DNA of 54,020 bases from Betaproteobacteria bacterium (GTDB lineage Bacteria; Pseudomonadota; Gammaproteobacteria; Burkholderiales; Rhodocyclaceae), in the NCBI GenBank assembly GCA_004295105.1, contig SHNC01000268.1, positions 1 to 54,020 on the forward strand, in the 5' to 3' direction. The position numbers and the translations under genes are program-made. Positions 36,593 through 44,775 of this stretch are shown piece by piece. The notes beneath the pieces were generated by a model, which ran no database searches, was not told the origin of the DNA, and worked only from the letters and a program-made list of their open reading frames with translations. Each line of letters begins with the position of its first letter. Position 1 is the first letter of the stretch.

Positions 36593-37192
36593 ATGAACAT
36601 CCTGCAGATCAACTCCAGCGCCCGCCGCGAAGGCGCCAATTCCACCCGCGTCGCCAACGACATCGCCGCCCGAGTGCTGGCGGCCAGCGCCGGCGCCGCG
36701 CTGTCGGTGCGCGACCTCGCCGCCGATCCGGTGCCGGTGCTCGACGAAGCCGCCCTCGGCGCGCTCTTCACCCCCGCCGATCAGCGTACGCCGGACCAGG
36801 CGGCCCGCGTTGCACTGTACGACGCGCTGATTGCCGAGGTGCAGGCGGCCGACGTGCTGGTGCTGGGCGTGCCGATGTACAACTTCACCGTGACCGCCCA
36901 GTTCAAGAACTGGATCGACGCCATTGCCCGCGCCGGCGTCACCTTTCGCTACACGGAAAATGGCCCCGAAGGCCTGCTGAAGGGCAAGAAGGTGTATGTC
37001 GCGCTGGCGCGCGGCGGCCTGTACCGCGGCAGCGAGCTCGACACCCAGGTGCCCTATCTGAAGGCGGTGCTTGGCTTCCTCGGCATGACCGACGTGCATT
37101 TCATCTACGCCGAGGGTCTCAACATGGGCCCCGACGCGGCGCAGAAGGGATTCGCCCAGGCCGCGGCCGACCTCGAAGCCGCACTGGCCTGA
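36593..37192 (+). CDS. azoR: FMN-dependent NADH-azoreductase
   Basis: The 199-residue flavodoxin-like cytoplasmic enzyme reduces azo dyes and quinones by two-electron steps and protects against thiol stress. Family blocks are [13 protein letters not shown] (FMN phosphate site), [42 protein letters not shown] (described over residues 84-125) and [24 protein letters not shown] precedes ATG 36593. It is divergent from a LysR regulator and followed by a pirin, a set that suggests an electrophile or quinone response. Confidence 0.93.
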   Translation: MNILQINSSARREGANSTRVANDIAARVLAASAGAALSVRDLAADPVPVLDEAALGALFTPADQRTPDQAARVALYDALIAEVQAADVLVLGVPMYNFTVTAQFKNWIDAIARAGVTFRYTENGPEGLLKGKKVYVALARGGLYRGSELDTQVPYLKAVLGFLGMTDVHFIYAEGLNMGPDAAQKGFAQAAADLEAALA

Positions 37193-37308
37193 CCGCGTCA
37201 GGCGCGGGGCGCGACCGGCGCCCCGTCGCGATGGAAGCAGGTGCCGCCACCGCTGCCGCGCACCTGTCACGAAGAACCCGTGTGAGAGATTTTCCCGCAG
37301 GAGAGACC

Positions 37309-38184
37309 ATGACGAACCAAACCGCACTCCGCACCGAACAGGTCGAATTTCCGCGCCGCGTCGAGCGTCTGGTCGTCGGCAAGGCGACCTCCGACGGCGC
37401 CGGCGTGAAGCTCACCCGGGTGCTGACGCAGCCGCTGCAGCGCCGGCTCGATCCCTTCCTGATGCTGGACGCCTTCGGCAGCGACCAGCCCGACGACTAC
37501 ATCGGCGGCTTTCCCGATCATCCGCACCGCGGCTTCGAGACCATCACCTACATGATCGCCGGGCGCATGCTGCATCGCGACAGCGCGGGCCACGAAGGAC
37601 TGCTCGAGAACGGCGGCGTGCAATGGATGACCGCCGGCCGCGGTGTCATCCATTCGGAGATTCCGCAGCAGGAGGAGGGCATGATGGAAGGCTTCCAGTT
37701 GTGGCTGAACCTGCCCGGCCGCGACAAGCTGTGCCCGCCGTGGTACCGCGACTTCGCTGCCGGCGATCTGCCGCGCTTCACCACGGCGGAAGGTGTCGCG
37801 GCGACGGTGATCGCAGGTGAGAGTCACGGCGTCCGCGGTGCGGTGACGCGCGAAGCGACTGCACCGTTGTATCTGGACCTGCATCTGCCGGCCGGCAGCC
37901 GCTTCGCGCAGGCGTTGCCGGCGGGACACAACGCCTTCATCTACGTGTATCGCGGCGAAGCGGGGGTGGCCGGCACCGTGGTTCCGGTGCAGCGCATGGC
38001 CATTCTCGCCAACGATACGCAGGCCGACGGCGTGGTGATCGAGGCATCGGAGGACGCGAAGGTGCTGCTGATCGCCGGTCGGCCGCTCGACGAGCCGATC
38101 GCGCAATATGGCCCCTTCGTCATGAATACCGAGCAGGAGATCTACCAGGCGCTGAGCGATTTCCGCGACGGGCGGCTGGCTTAG
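37309..38184 (+). CDS. Pirin family protein
   Basis: The 291-residue bicupin has the metal site of pirins in the N-terminal cupin: His71 and His73 (DHPHRG), His115 and Glu117 (IHSE). Some bacterial pirins are quercetin 2,3-dioxygenases; others only regulate. Which applies here cannot be told. I placed the start at ATG 37309 (GCAGGAGAGACC before it); the frame is open far upstream but that part is a shadow of azoR. It probably shares regulation with azoR, 116 bp upstream. Confidence 0.9.
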   Translation: MTNQTALRTEQVEFPRRVERLVVGKATSDGAGVKLTRVLTQPLQRRLDPFLMLDAFGSDQPDDYIGGFPDHPHRGFETITYMIAGRMLHRDSAGHEGLLENGGVQWMTAGRGVIHSEIPQQEEGMMEGFQLWLNLPGRDKLCPPWYRDFAAGDLPRFTTAEGVAATVIAGESHGVRGAVTREATAPLYLDLHLPAGSRFAQALPAGHNAFIYVYRGEAGVAGTVVPVQRMAILANDTQADGVVIEASEDAKVLLIAGRPLDEPIAQYGPFVMNTEQEIYQALSDFRDGRLA

Positions 38185-38232
38185 GGCCGGATCAGGGCCA
38201 GATCCGCCCGCCATCGACGGCACAAACTGGGC

Positions 38233-38289
38233 GCAGGAACGGGCTTGAGCGCGATTGCATCCGCTGGTCGCGCTCAAGCGCGCTCCTAC
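38233..38289. repeat. REP-type palindrome, degenerate copy
   Basis: Arms 38233-38254 and 38268-38289 are 22-nt near-complements (three mismatches) around a 13-nt loop. The core GGGCTTGAGCGCGA and the CGCTCCTAC end match the REP/BIME family whose ends read GTAGGAGCG. It lies 31 bp from the second copy. Confidence 0.8.
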
Positions 38290-38319
38290 GCGAAGCTGTG
38301 GCACCGGCGGGAGGGTTTT

Positions 38320-38376
38320 GTAGGAGCGGGCTGGACCGCGATCTCGGATGCGGGTCGCGGTCCAGCCCGCTCCTAC
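38320..38376. repeat. REP-type palindrome, perfect copy
   Basis: Arms 38320-38341 and 38355-38376 are perfect 22-nt inverted repeats (GTAGGAGCGGG...CCGCGA) with a 13-nt loop. The terminal CTCCTAC supplies the TAG stop codon of ybiB on the minus strand (38373-38375). With the first copy it forms a two-element BIME between pirin and ybiB. Confidence 0.88.
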
Positions 38377-39296
38377 ACGTCGGCCTTGGCGAGTTCGACC
38401 AGAGCAGCGACCTGGGCGCGGATCGGCTCCGGCACCGGCTGTTCACCGGCCAGCATCGCGCCGATGATCGCGGCGTTGTCGGCCACCGACGGCGTGTCGG
38501 GCAGGCCGGCCAGGGGTGGTGCGCCGCCTTCCTCCGCCGGCACCGCGATGCGCCCCGTGCCTTCGGCATACACCTTGAGTTCCGGGCAGCGCCGCGGGTT
38601 GGCGTAGATTTCGCCCTCGGTGCCGCGCAGCAGCATCGCGCAGCCGCCGTCACGGCGCAGGAATTCATCCATCCGCTCAAGGTATTCCGGGTGCGTCACC
38701 GCCACCACCCGCACGCTGCGACCGAGCGCCGGGTCGAGCAGCTTGGCCATGGTATGTCCGCTGCCGCGCACGCCCATCCGCAGCCGCAGCGACAGCAGTC
38801 GATCCAGGCCGGGCAGCAGTTGATCGACGCGCAGGCAGGCCAGCCGCGACGCGGCGAGTTGCGCCGAGGCCGACGCGGCGCCGGCCGCCGGTTCGATGCC
38901 GAGCGCGGCGAGCAGTTCGAAGGGGCTCACCCGGGTCTCGAAATCGTGCCGCCCCTGGATCAGCACCGGCACGCCCGCGCGCGCCAGCAACAGGGCGACC
39001 AGCGGCATCAGGTTGGGCTGACGGCGTGCGCCGTTGTAGGTCGGCAACACCACGCAGCGCGGGCCGGGCGGCACGTCCACCTGGGCACAGCGTTCGTCCA
39101 TCGCCTGCTTGAAGCCGAGCAGTTCGTCGAGCGACTCGCTCTTCACCCGCAGCGCGATCAGGATCGCACCCAGCTCGAGGTCGGGCACCCTGCCGTCGAG
39201 GACGTCGCCGAACAGGCCCGCCGCGGTGGAGATGTCGAGCGGCCGCGAGCCCTTGGCGCCCCGGCCGATTTCCTTGATGATGGGTCCGTAGTTCAT
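38373..39296 (-). CDS. ybiB: DNA-binding protein YbiB (TrpD2 family)
   Basis: The 307-residue protein has the fold of anthranilate phosphoribosyltransferase but belongs to the TrpD2 group, which in E. coli binds nucleic acids without sequence preference and is SOS-induced. Matches to YbiB include NYGPIIKEIGRG, VPDLELGAILIALR, TYNGARRQPNLMPL, RMGVRGSGHTMAKL and GTEGEIYANPRRCP. I start it at ATG 39296; an upstream TTG would add NNRA. The stop codon is provided by a REP element, so the C-terminus may have been altered by its insertion. Confidence 0.9.
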   Translation of the reverse strand: MNYGPIIKEIGRGAKGSRPLDISTAAGLFGDVLDGRVPDLELGAILIALRVKSESLDELLGFKQAMDERCAQVDVPPGPRCVVLPTYNGARRQPNLMPLVALLLARAGVPVLIQGRHDFETRVSPFELLAALGIEPAAGAASASAQLAASRLACLRVDQLLPGLDRLLSLRLRMGVRGSGHTMAKLLDPALGRSVRVVAVTHPEYLERMDEFLRRDGGCAMLLRGTEGEIYANPRRCPELKVYAEGTGRIAVPAEEGGAPPLAGLPDTPSVADNAAIIGAMLAGEQPVPEPIRAQVAALVELAKADV

Positions 39297-39325
39297 CGCG
39301 CGATTATTCAAGGAGGAAGACGTAA

Positions 39326-40207
39326 ATGGAAGTCGGATTCATCGGCCTCGGCCTGATGGGGCGCCCCATGGCCCTCAATCTGCTGAAGGCCGGGCACCGG
39401 GTGCAGGTGTGGAGCCGCCGGCGCGAAGCCATGCAGCCGCTGCTGGAGGCGGGCGCGGCCGCTTGTACCAGTGCCGCCGATGTCGCCCGCCATGCGCCGG
39501 TGACGATCAGCATGGTGGCTGACGCGCCCGATGTCGAGCAGATCACGCTCGGCCCCGGTGGCGTGGTCGATGGCGCGCGGTCCGGCCACATCCATATCGA
39601 CATGAGCACGATCGCGCCGGCGGTGGCGCAGCGCATCGCCCTCCGGTTGAGCGAAAAGGGCATCGTCGCGCTCGATGCGCCGGTGTCGGGCGGCGACGTC
39701 GGCGCGATCGCCGGCACGCTGACCATCATGGTGGGCGGCGACGCAGCGGCATTCGAAACCGTGAAACCGCTGTTCGACGCGATGGGCAGGTCGGTGACGC
39801 GCATCGGCGCGGCGGGTGCCGGCCAGGTAGCCAAGGCCTGCAACCAGATCATTACCGGCGTCGGCGTCGCCGCGGTGGCCGAGGCGCTGAACTTCGCAGC
39901 GAAGAGCGGAGCCGACGGCGACAAGGTGCGTGAGGCGCTGCTCGGCGGTTTCGCCTATTCGCGCATCCTCGAGAACCACGGCCAGCGCATGCTCGACCGC
40001 AACTTCAAGCCCGGCTTCAAGGCCTGGATGCACCAGAAGGACTTGCGCATCGTCATGGAAGAGGCGCACCGGCTCGGCCTGGCGCTGCCCGCATCGGCGG
40101 CGACCGCGCAACTGTTCAACGCGATGGCCGGCAGCGGACTCGGCGATGAGGACTCGGTGGCGATGCTGAAGCTGCTGGAGCGCATGAGTGGAGGATCGGG
40201 CGAATGA
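39326..40207 (+). CDS. NAD(P)-dependent beta-hydroxyacid dehydrogenase, copy 1
   Basis: The 293-residue enzyme belongs to the 3-hydroxyisobutyrate dehydrogenase/tartronate semialdehyde reductase (GarR/GlxR) family. The Rossmann motif is GFIGLGLMGRPMA at residues 4-16, the substrate motif DAPVSGGDVGA near 120 and the catalytic Lys in GAGQVAKACNQI near 170. AAGGAGGAAG precedes ATG 39326. It overlaps the next, paralogous gene by four bases. The true substrate is not known; GarR-like reduction of tartronate semialdehyde is one option. Confidence 0.88.
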   Translation: MEVGFIGLGLMGRPMALNLLKAGHRVQVWSRRREAMQPLLEAGAAACTSAADVARHAPVTISMVADAPDVEQITLGPGGVVDGARSGHIHIDMSTIAPAVAQRIALRLSEKGIVALDAPVSGGDVGAIAGTLTIMVGGDAAAFETVKPLFDAMGRSVTRIGAAGAGQVAKACNQIITGVGVAAVAEALNFAAKSGADGDKVREALLGGFAYSRILENHGQRMLDRNFKPGFKAWMHQKDLRIVMEEAHRLGLALPASAATAQLFNAMAGSGLGDEDSVAMLKLLERMSGGSGE

Positions 40208-41103
40208 GCGGCGCGAAGATCAAGGTGGGCTTCGTCGGCCTCGGTGCCATGGGCGCGCCGATGGCCGGCCATCTGCTGGCAGCCGGGCACGAGCTGGCGG
40301 TGTGGGCGCGGCGGCCGCAATCGGCGGCGCCGCTGGCGCAGGCCGGCGCAACCGTGTGCGACACCCCGGCGGCATTGGCCGCGCGCAGCGAGGTGGTGAT
40401 CAGCATCGTCACCGCCAGCGCCGACGTCGAAGCGCTGGCCTTCGGCGCGCAGGGGCTGGCGGACGGTTTCCGGCCGGGTGCCATCCATGTGGACATGAGC
40501 ACCATCGCGCCGGCCACCGCGCGCGAGCTCGCGGCACGCTATGCGCAACAGGGCGTGGGCTGGGTCGATGCGCCGGTGTCGGGCGGCAGCCAGGGCGCGA
40601 TCGACGGCACGCTGGCGATCATGGCCGGTGGCGAGGAGGCGACCCTGCAGGCGGTCATGCCCTTGCTGCAGGCGATGGGCAAGCGCATCGTGCATATCGG
40701 CCCGGCCGGTGCCGGCCAGGTGGCGAAGGCCTGCAACCAGATGATCATGGTGTCGGCGATCCAGGCCTGCGCCGAGGCCATGCGTCTGGCCGCAGCCCAC
40801 GGTCTGGATCTCGCCACGGTGCGCCACGCGCTCGCCGGCGGTTCGGCCGGTTCGCGCGTGCTCGACGTGATGGGCGAGCGCATGGTGAAGCGCGATTTCC
40901 GCCCCGGCATCGAGGCCCGCCTGCATCACAAGGACTTCGGCATCCTGATGAACGACGCCTCCCGCCTGGGGGCGCCCTTGCCGGTGGCAGCGCAGGTCTG
41001 GCAGCAGCTCAACGCGTTGATGGCCAGCGGCTGGGAGCACGAGGACACCTCCGTGCTGCTGCGCGTGCTGGAGCAAGCCGACCGAAGCCGGGAGGGTGCG
41101 TGA
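40204..41103 (+). CDS. NAD(P)-dependent beta-hydroxyacid dehydrogenase, copy 2
   Basis: The 299-residue paralogue of the upstream gene has the same motifs: GFVGLGAMGAPMAG near residue 9, DAPVSGGSQGAIDGTLAIM, and GAGQVAKACNQMIMVSA with the catalytic Lys. It starts by ATGA overlap with copy 1 and overlaps the lipoprotein start, so the three genes are translated together. Differences in the C-terminal part (HHKDFGILMNDASRLGAP versus HQKDLRIVMEEAHRLGLA) suggest different substrates after duplication. Confidence 0.88.
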   Translation: MSGAKIKVGFVGLGAMGAPMAGHLLAAGHELAVWARRPQSAAPLAQAGATVCDTPAALAARSEVVISIVTASADVEALAFGAQGLADGFRPGAIHVDMSTIAPATARELAARYAQQGVGWVDAPVSGGSQGAIDGTLAIMAGGEEATLQAVMPLLQAMGKRIVHIGPAGAGQVAKACNQMIMVSAIQACAEAMRLAAAHGLDLATVRHALAGGSAGSRVLDVMGERMVKRDFRPGIEARLHHKDFGILMNDASRLGAPLPVAAQVWQQLNALMASGWEHEDTSVLLRVLEQADRSREGA

Positions 41104-41300
41104 GCGTGCGACTGACAGCCTGTTGCCTTGCGCTTTCGTTGCTGCAGGGTTGCGCCGTGATCGCGGTGGCCGACGCCACGGTGACCGTCGCCGCCACCGC
41201 GGTGAAGGCTGGCGCCGCGGTCACTGGCATGGCGATCGATGTGGTCGCGGCCGGGGTGGATGCGGTCACCGACGACGACAAGGAAGCGGACCCTGATTGA
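41100..41300 (+). CDS. Small putative lipoprotein
   Basis: A GTG at 41100, preceded by GGGAGG and overlapping the dehydrogenase stop, starts a 66-residue frame. It has a signal peptide with lipobox LLQGC (Cys at about residue 18), then an Ala/Val-rich stretch with repeated VxVxAxxV pattern that could be a beta or amphipathic segment, and an acidic end (DDDKEADPD). Similar tiny NF033894-like lipoproteins exist but I do not recognise a function. The gene is translationally coupled to the dehydrogenase. Confidence 0.7.
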   Translation: MSVRLTACCLALSLLQGCAVIAVADATVTVAATAVKAGAAVTGMAIDVVAAGVDAVTDDDKEADPD

Positions 41301-41317
41301 GGGGAAGGGCGCATTCC

Positions 41318-41992
41318 TCAGCCCGACGATTGCACCGGCTTGCCGTACCACCTGAAGCGCTCGAGCACATCCGCCATTTCCTCCTCCGACAGCAGCACCG
41401 GCGGGCCGATCTGGCAGGTGCGCCAATACTGCTGGCACAGGGTCTCGAACTCGATCGCCAGCGCCAGCGCGTGGTCGAGGTTGCGGCCATGCACCACCAT
41501 GCCGTGGTTGGCGAGCAGGCAGGCGCGGCGGCCCTGCAGCGCAAGCACTGCGGCATCGGACAGTGCCTGGGTGCCGAAGGTGGCGTAGCGTGCGCAGCGC
41601 ACCGTGCTGCCGCCGAAGCGCGCGATCATGTAGTGGAAGGGCGGAATATCGCTGCGCTGGCAGGCCAGCGCGGTGGCGAACGGCGCGTGGGCGTGCAGGA
41701 TGGCGCCCGCATCGGCAAAGGCGGCGTAGATGTCGCGATGAAGCTGCCACTCTGACGACGGCGCGAGCGTGCCGTCGAAGCGGCCGTCGGCGCGCACGAT
41801 TACCATGTCCTGCGGCGTGCTGCTGTCGGCGGCGAGGCCGCTGGGGGTGATCAGCAGGCCGTCGGCCTGCAGATCATCGCCGAGTCGCACGCTGGCATTG
41901 CCGGCGGTGCCGACGTTGAGCCCGGCCGCGCCCATCGCGCGTGCGGCGTCCAGCAGTGAAGCGCGTGGCGCATTGTCGTCTTCGCTGTCCAT
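41318..41992 (-). CDS. Class II aldolase, FucA/Ald2-like
   Basis: The 224-residue zinc enzyme resembles L-fuculose-1-phosphate aldolase: NVGTAGNASVR, the catalytic Glu in PSSEWQLHRD, Zn ligands in LHAHAPF and LANHGM, and FHYMIARFGG. MtnB dehydratases share the fold, but these motifs are closer to FucA than MtnB. It lies directly after mtnA with a one-base overlap (TGATG). FucA-like Ald2 cleaves 5-methylthioribulose-1-phosphate, or 5-deoxyribulose-1-phosphate, to DHAP and an aldehyde in the DHAP shunt, which fits this position. Confidence 0.85.
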   Translation of the reverse strand: MDSEDDNAPRASLLDAARAMGAAGLNVGTAGNASVRLGDDLQADGLLITPSGLAADSSTPQDMVIVRADGRFDGTLAPSSEWQLHRDIYAAFADAGAILHAHAPFATALACQRSDIPPFHYMIARFGGSTVRCARYATFGTQALSDAAVLALQGRRACLLANHGMVVHGRNLDHALALAIEFETLCQQYWRTCQIGPPVLLSEEEMADVLERFRWYGKPVQSSG

Positions 41993-43089
41993 CAGGTCTG
42001 CTCCGGGTAAAGGCTGCCGAGTGCGCCGGGGGAGACGACTCCGCGCTCGGTGATGATGGCGGTGATCAGGCCGGCGGGGGTCACGTCGAAGGCCGGGTTC
42101 GCCGTCGCGGTGTCGCCGGGTGCCTGGCGCAGCTCGACAATGCGACCATCGCGGTCGAGCCCGCGCACCACACGAAGCTCGTCGGTGTCGCGATCCTCGA
42201 TCGGAATGTGGCTGCCGTCGGCGCAGTCGAAATCGAGCGTCGAGTGCGGCGCCGCAATGTAGAACGGCACGCCGGCCGCGCGCGCCGCCAGGGCCTTCAA
42301 AAGCGTGCCGACCTTGTTGGCGGTGTCGCCGTTGGCGGCGATGCGGTCGGCTCCGGTGATCACCGCATCGACGTCGCGGCGTGCGAGCAGCAGCCCGGCG
42401 GCGTTATCCGCGATCAGCGTGTGCGGTACGCCGGCCTGGCGCAGTTCCCAGGCGGTGAGCAGCCCCTGGTTGCGCGGACGGGTCTCGCTGACCAGCACCT
42501 CCACCGCGATGCCCCGCTGGTGCGCGGCATACACCGGCGCGAGCGCGGTGCCGGCGCCGCAGGTGGCGAGCCAGCCGGCGTTGCAGTGCGTCATCACACG
42601 CACGCGTCCGTTGCGCCGTGCGGCGATGTCGGTGAGCAGGTTCAGTCCGTGCGCGCCGATTTCCTTGCAGGTGGCCGCATCCTCGGCGGCGATGGCGTGC
42701 GCCTCGCGCCACGCTGCGTCGCGCCGTGCGCCGGGGCCGAGAGGGCGCAATGCGCCGTCCATGCGCGCCAGCGCCCAGTGCAGATTCACCGCGGTCGGGC
42801 GGGTGGCGCCCAGCAGGCTCAGGGCGTCGTCGAGCACGGCTTCGCCGGTCCCATCCGTGGCGAGCGCGATGGCCACGCCGAACGCGGCCGTCGCACCGAT
42901 CAGCGGCGCGCCGCGCACCTGCATTCCGCGGATGGCCGCCGCGACTTCGGTGACCCGCGTCAGCCGCCGGATCTCGCTGCGAAAGGGCAGCAAGGTCTGG
43001 TCGAGGATGGCGATCGCGTCGCCATCACGCCGCAGCGTGGGGATGGGCTGTCGAAAAGCGGATTGAGCAGGTTCGGACGAGAAAGGCAT
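41992..43089 (-). CDS. mtnA: S-methyl-5-thioribose-1-phosphate isomerase
   Basis: The 365-residue enzyme converts 5-methylthioribose-1-phosphate to the ribulose form. Motifs match MtnA: RGAPLIGATAAFGVA, NLHWAL, catalytic Cys in MTHCNAGWLAT, ETRPRNQG, and GADRIAANGDTANKVGT with the catalytic Asp. Family C-terminus FDVTPAGLITAIITERGV is intact. No mtnB, mtnC or mtnD is next to it; instead a FucA-like aldolase follows, so the product is probably cleaved rather than recycled fully to methionine. The first ATG at 43089 lacks a strong ribosome site. Confidence 0.95.
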   Translation of the reverse strand: MPFSSEPAQSAFRQPIPTLRRDGDAIAILDQTLLPFRSEIRRLTRVTEVAAAIRGMQVRGAPLIGATAAFGVAIALATDGTGEAVLDDALSLLGATRPTAVNLHWALARMDGALRPLGPGARRDAAWREAHAIAAEDAATCKEIGAHGLNLLTDIAARRNGRVRVMTHCNAGWLATCGAGTALAPVYAAHQRGIAVEVLVSETRPRNQGLLTAWELRQAGVPHTLIADNAAGLLLARRDVDAVITGADRIAANGDTANKVGTLLKALAARAAGVPFYIAAPHSTLDFDCADGSHIPIEDRDTDELRVVRGLDRDGRIVELRQAPGDTATANPAFDVTPAGLITAIITERGVVSPGALGSLYPEQT

Positions 43090-43220
43090 TGTGATGGGTG
43101 GTAATGATCGAGGTTTGCGTGACCGGTGGCAGGCTCCGTCCTCATTCTACGAGGGCGGGAAAGCGCAGTAGCGAAGGCGTGCGGACTTGAGTGTGTCGAC
43201 ATGGGATTCCAGGCAGGAAG

Positions 43221-43278
43221 GCGACAACCTGGCGAAACGACGTGTCGTTGTCGCGACGCATGCCGCGCTTTGCGACAA
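43221..43278. promoter_or_regulatory. Three GCGACAA/TTGTCGC sites before the aminotransferase
   Basis: GCGACAA (43221-43227), TTGTCGC (43248-43254) and GCGACAA (43272-43278) lie between divergent mtnA and the aminotransferase. The last one carries an ACAATA near a possible -10. The spacing is 27 and 24 bp. It may be a shared operator, but the motif is short. Confidence 0.35.
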
Positions 43279-43318
43279 TACGCTTTCCGAGCACATCAGT
43301 TCGCCCGCATCCGCCACC

Positions 43319-44476
43319 ATGCCGAGCTTTCCAGCCCCCATCGAATCGCGCCTGCCGAACGTCGGCACCACCATCTTCACGGTCATGTCCCGTCTTGCGC
43401 AGGAGTGCGGCGCGATCAACCTGTCGCAGGGCTTCCCGGACTTCAATGCCGAGGACGCACTTTTCGAGCGGGTCGCGCACTGGATGCGCGCGGGTCACAA
43501 CCAGTATGCGCCGATGGCCGGCTGCCTGGCGCTGCGGGAGGCCATTGCCCGCAAGGTGGAGGCACTGTACGGCACCGCCTACGACGTGGAGTCCGAAATC
43601 ACCGTGACCGCCGGCGCCACCCAGGCGCTGTTTACCGCGGTGACGGCCTGCGTGCGGCCGGGCGACGAGGTCATCGTATTCGAGCCGGTGTACGACTCCT
43701 ACGTGCCGGCGATCGAGCTGGCGGGCGGCCGTGTCGTGCGCATGCGCCTCGCGGCGCCCGACTACCGTCCGGACTGGGATGCGGTCGCCGCTGCCGTCGG
43801 GCCGCGCACCCGCATGATCATGATCAACTCGCCGCACAACCCGACGGCCACCGTGTGGTCGGCGGCCGACCTCGACCGCCTCGCCGCGATCACCCGCGGC
43901 ACCGGAATCGTCGTCGTGTCGGACGAGGTCTATGAGCACATCGTGTTCGACGGCGCCGGTCATGCCAGTTGCGCCGCGCATGCGGAACTGGCGGCGCGCA
44001 GCTTCGTCGTGTCGAGCTTCGGCAAGACCTATCACATCACCGGCTGGAAGGTGGGCTACGTGGTGGCGCCGCGCGAGCTGATGGCCGAGTTCCGCAAGGT
44101 GCATCAGTTCAACGTGTTCACCGTCAACACGCCGGTCCAGCTCGCGCTGGCGGACTACATGGCCGACGCGTCGCGTCATCGGGCACTGGCGGCCTTCTAC
44201 CAGGCCAAGCGTGATTTCTTCCGCGCGGCGCTGGCCGCTTCGCGCTTCGAGCTGCTGCCCGCGCACGGCACCTATTTCCAGCTCGCGCGCTACGGCGCGA
44301 TCTCGGACGAGTCCGATGTGGCCTTCTGCAATCGGCTCACGCGCGAGGTCGGTGTCGCTGCCATCCCGGTGTCGGCCTTCTTCGCCGACGGTCGCGACGA
44401 GCGCGTGATCCGCTTCTGCTTCGCCAAGAACGAGGCGACGCTGGCGGCGGCCGGCGAGCGCCTCGTCCGGGTGTGA
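43319..44476 (+). CDS. Methionine aminotransferase (YbdL/MtnE-like)
   Basis: The 385-residue PLP class I/II aminotransferase is very close in motif to E. coli YbdL: LPNVGTTIFTVMS, INLSQGFPDFN, NQYAPMAGCLALREAIA, TVTAGATQAL, SPHNPTATVW, SDEVYEHI and the PLP-lysine block SSFGKTYHITGWKVGY. YbdL prefers methionine, and MtnE does the last transamination of 2-keto-4-methylthiobutyrate. I start at ATG 43319 where homology begins; longer in-frame starts exist. Divergence from mtnA supports sulfur-amino-acid salvage, although MtnC/MtnD are missing here. Confidence 0.9.
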   Translation: MPSFPAPIESRLPNVGTTIFTVMSRLAQECGAINLSQGFPDFNAEDALFERVAHWMRAGHNQYAPMAGCLALREAIARKVEALYGTAYDVESEITVTAGATQALFTAVTACVRPGDEVIVFEPVYDSYVPAIELAGGRVVRMRLAAPDYRPDWDAVAAAVGPRTRMIMINSPHNPTATVWSAADLDRLAAITRGTGIVVVSDEVYEHIVFDGAGHASCAAHAELAARSFVVSSFGKTYHITGWKVGYVVAPRELMAEFRKVHQFNVFTVNTPVQLALADYMADASRHRALAAFYQAKRDFFRAALAASRFELLPAHGTYFQLARYGAISDESDVAFCNRLTREVGVAAIPVSAFFADGRDERVIRFCFAKNEATLAAAGERLVRV

Positions 44477-44526
44477 GCATGGCCGCGTGCTAACATTTCC
44501 AGTCTGTCATTCGTTGCCAAGCCGCC

Positions 44527-44775
44527 GTGCGCAATCTGCTGATCTTTCTGCTGGCCCTGTGGGGAATCTGGTGGGTTCGTCGCGCCCTGAAGCGCGCGGG
44601 CGACCGGCGCAAGGCGGGCGGAGATCAGGCCGCGACGCCCGGGCGCGGGGTCGAGCACATGGTCGAATGCGCGCATTGCGGCATCCATGTGCCCGAGACC
44701 GAGGGCGTGCGCGAGGGCGACCGATTCTTCTGCAGCGAGGCGCACCGCCTTGCCGGCCCGCGCAAGCGTGACTGA
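44527..44775 (+). CDS. PP0621-family small protein
   Basis: The 82-residue protein starts at GTG 44527 with one N-terminal membrane helix (LLIFLLALWGIWWV), a Lys/Arg-rich part, and a small cysteine/histidine module: C-A-H-C then FFC-S-x-x-H. This suggests a zinc ribbon on the cytoplasmic side. Such proteins (PP0621 type) often precede pilS. Its stop overlaps the pilS GTG by 8 bp, so the two are coupled. Function unknown. Confidence 0.78.
   Translation: MRNLLIFLLALWGIWWVRRALKRAGDRRKAGGDQAATPGRGVEHMVECAHCGIHVPETEGVREGDRFFCSEAHRLAGPRKRD

Noticed and set aside
41318-41992. Calling the class II aldolase MtnB
   Set aside because: It has FucA-like motifs (NVGTAGNASVR, PSSEW, FHYMIARFGG), and no mtnC or mtnD is nearby. 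MtnB shares the fold, so it is kept only as an alternative.
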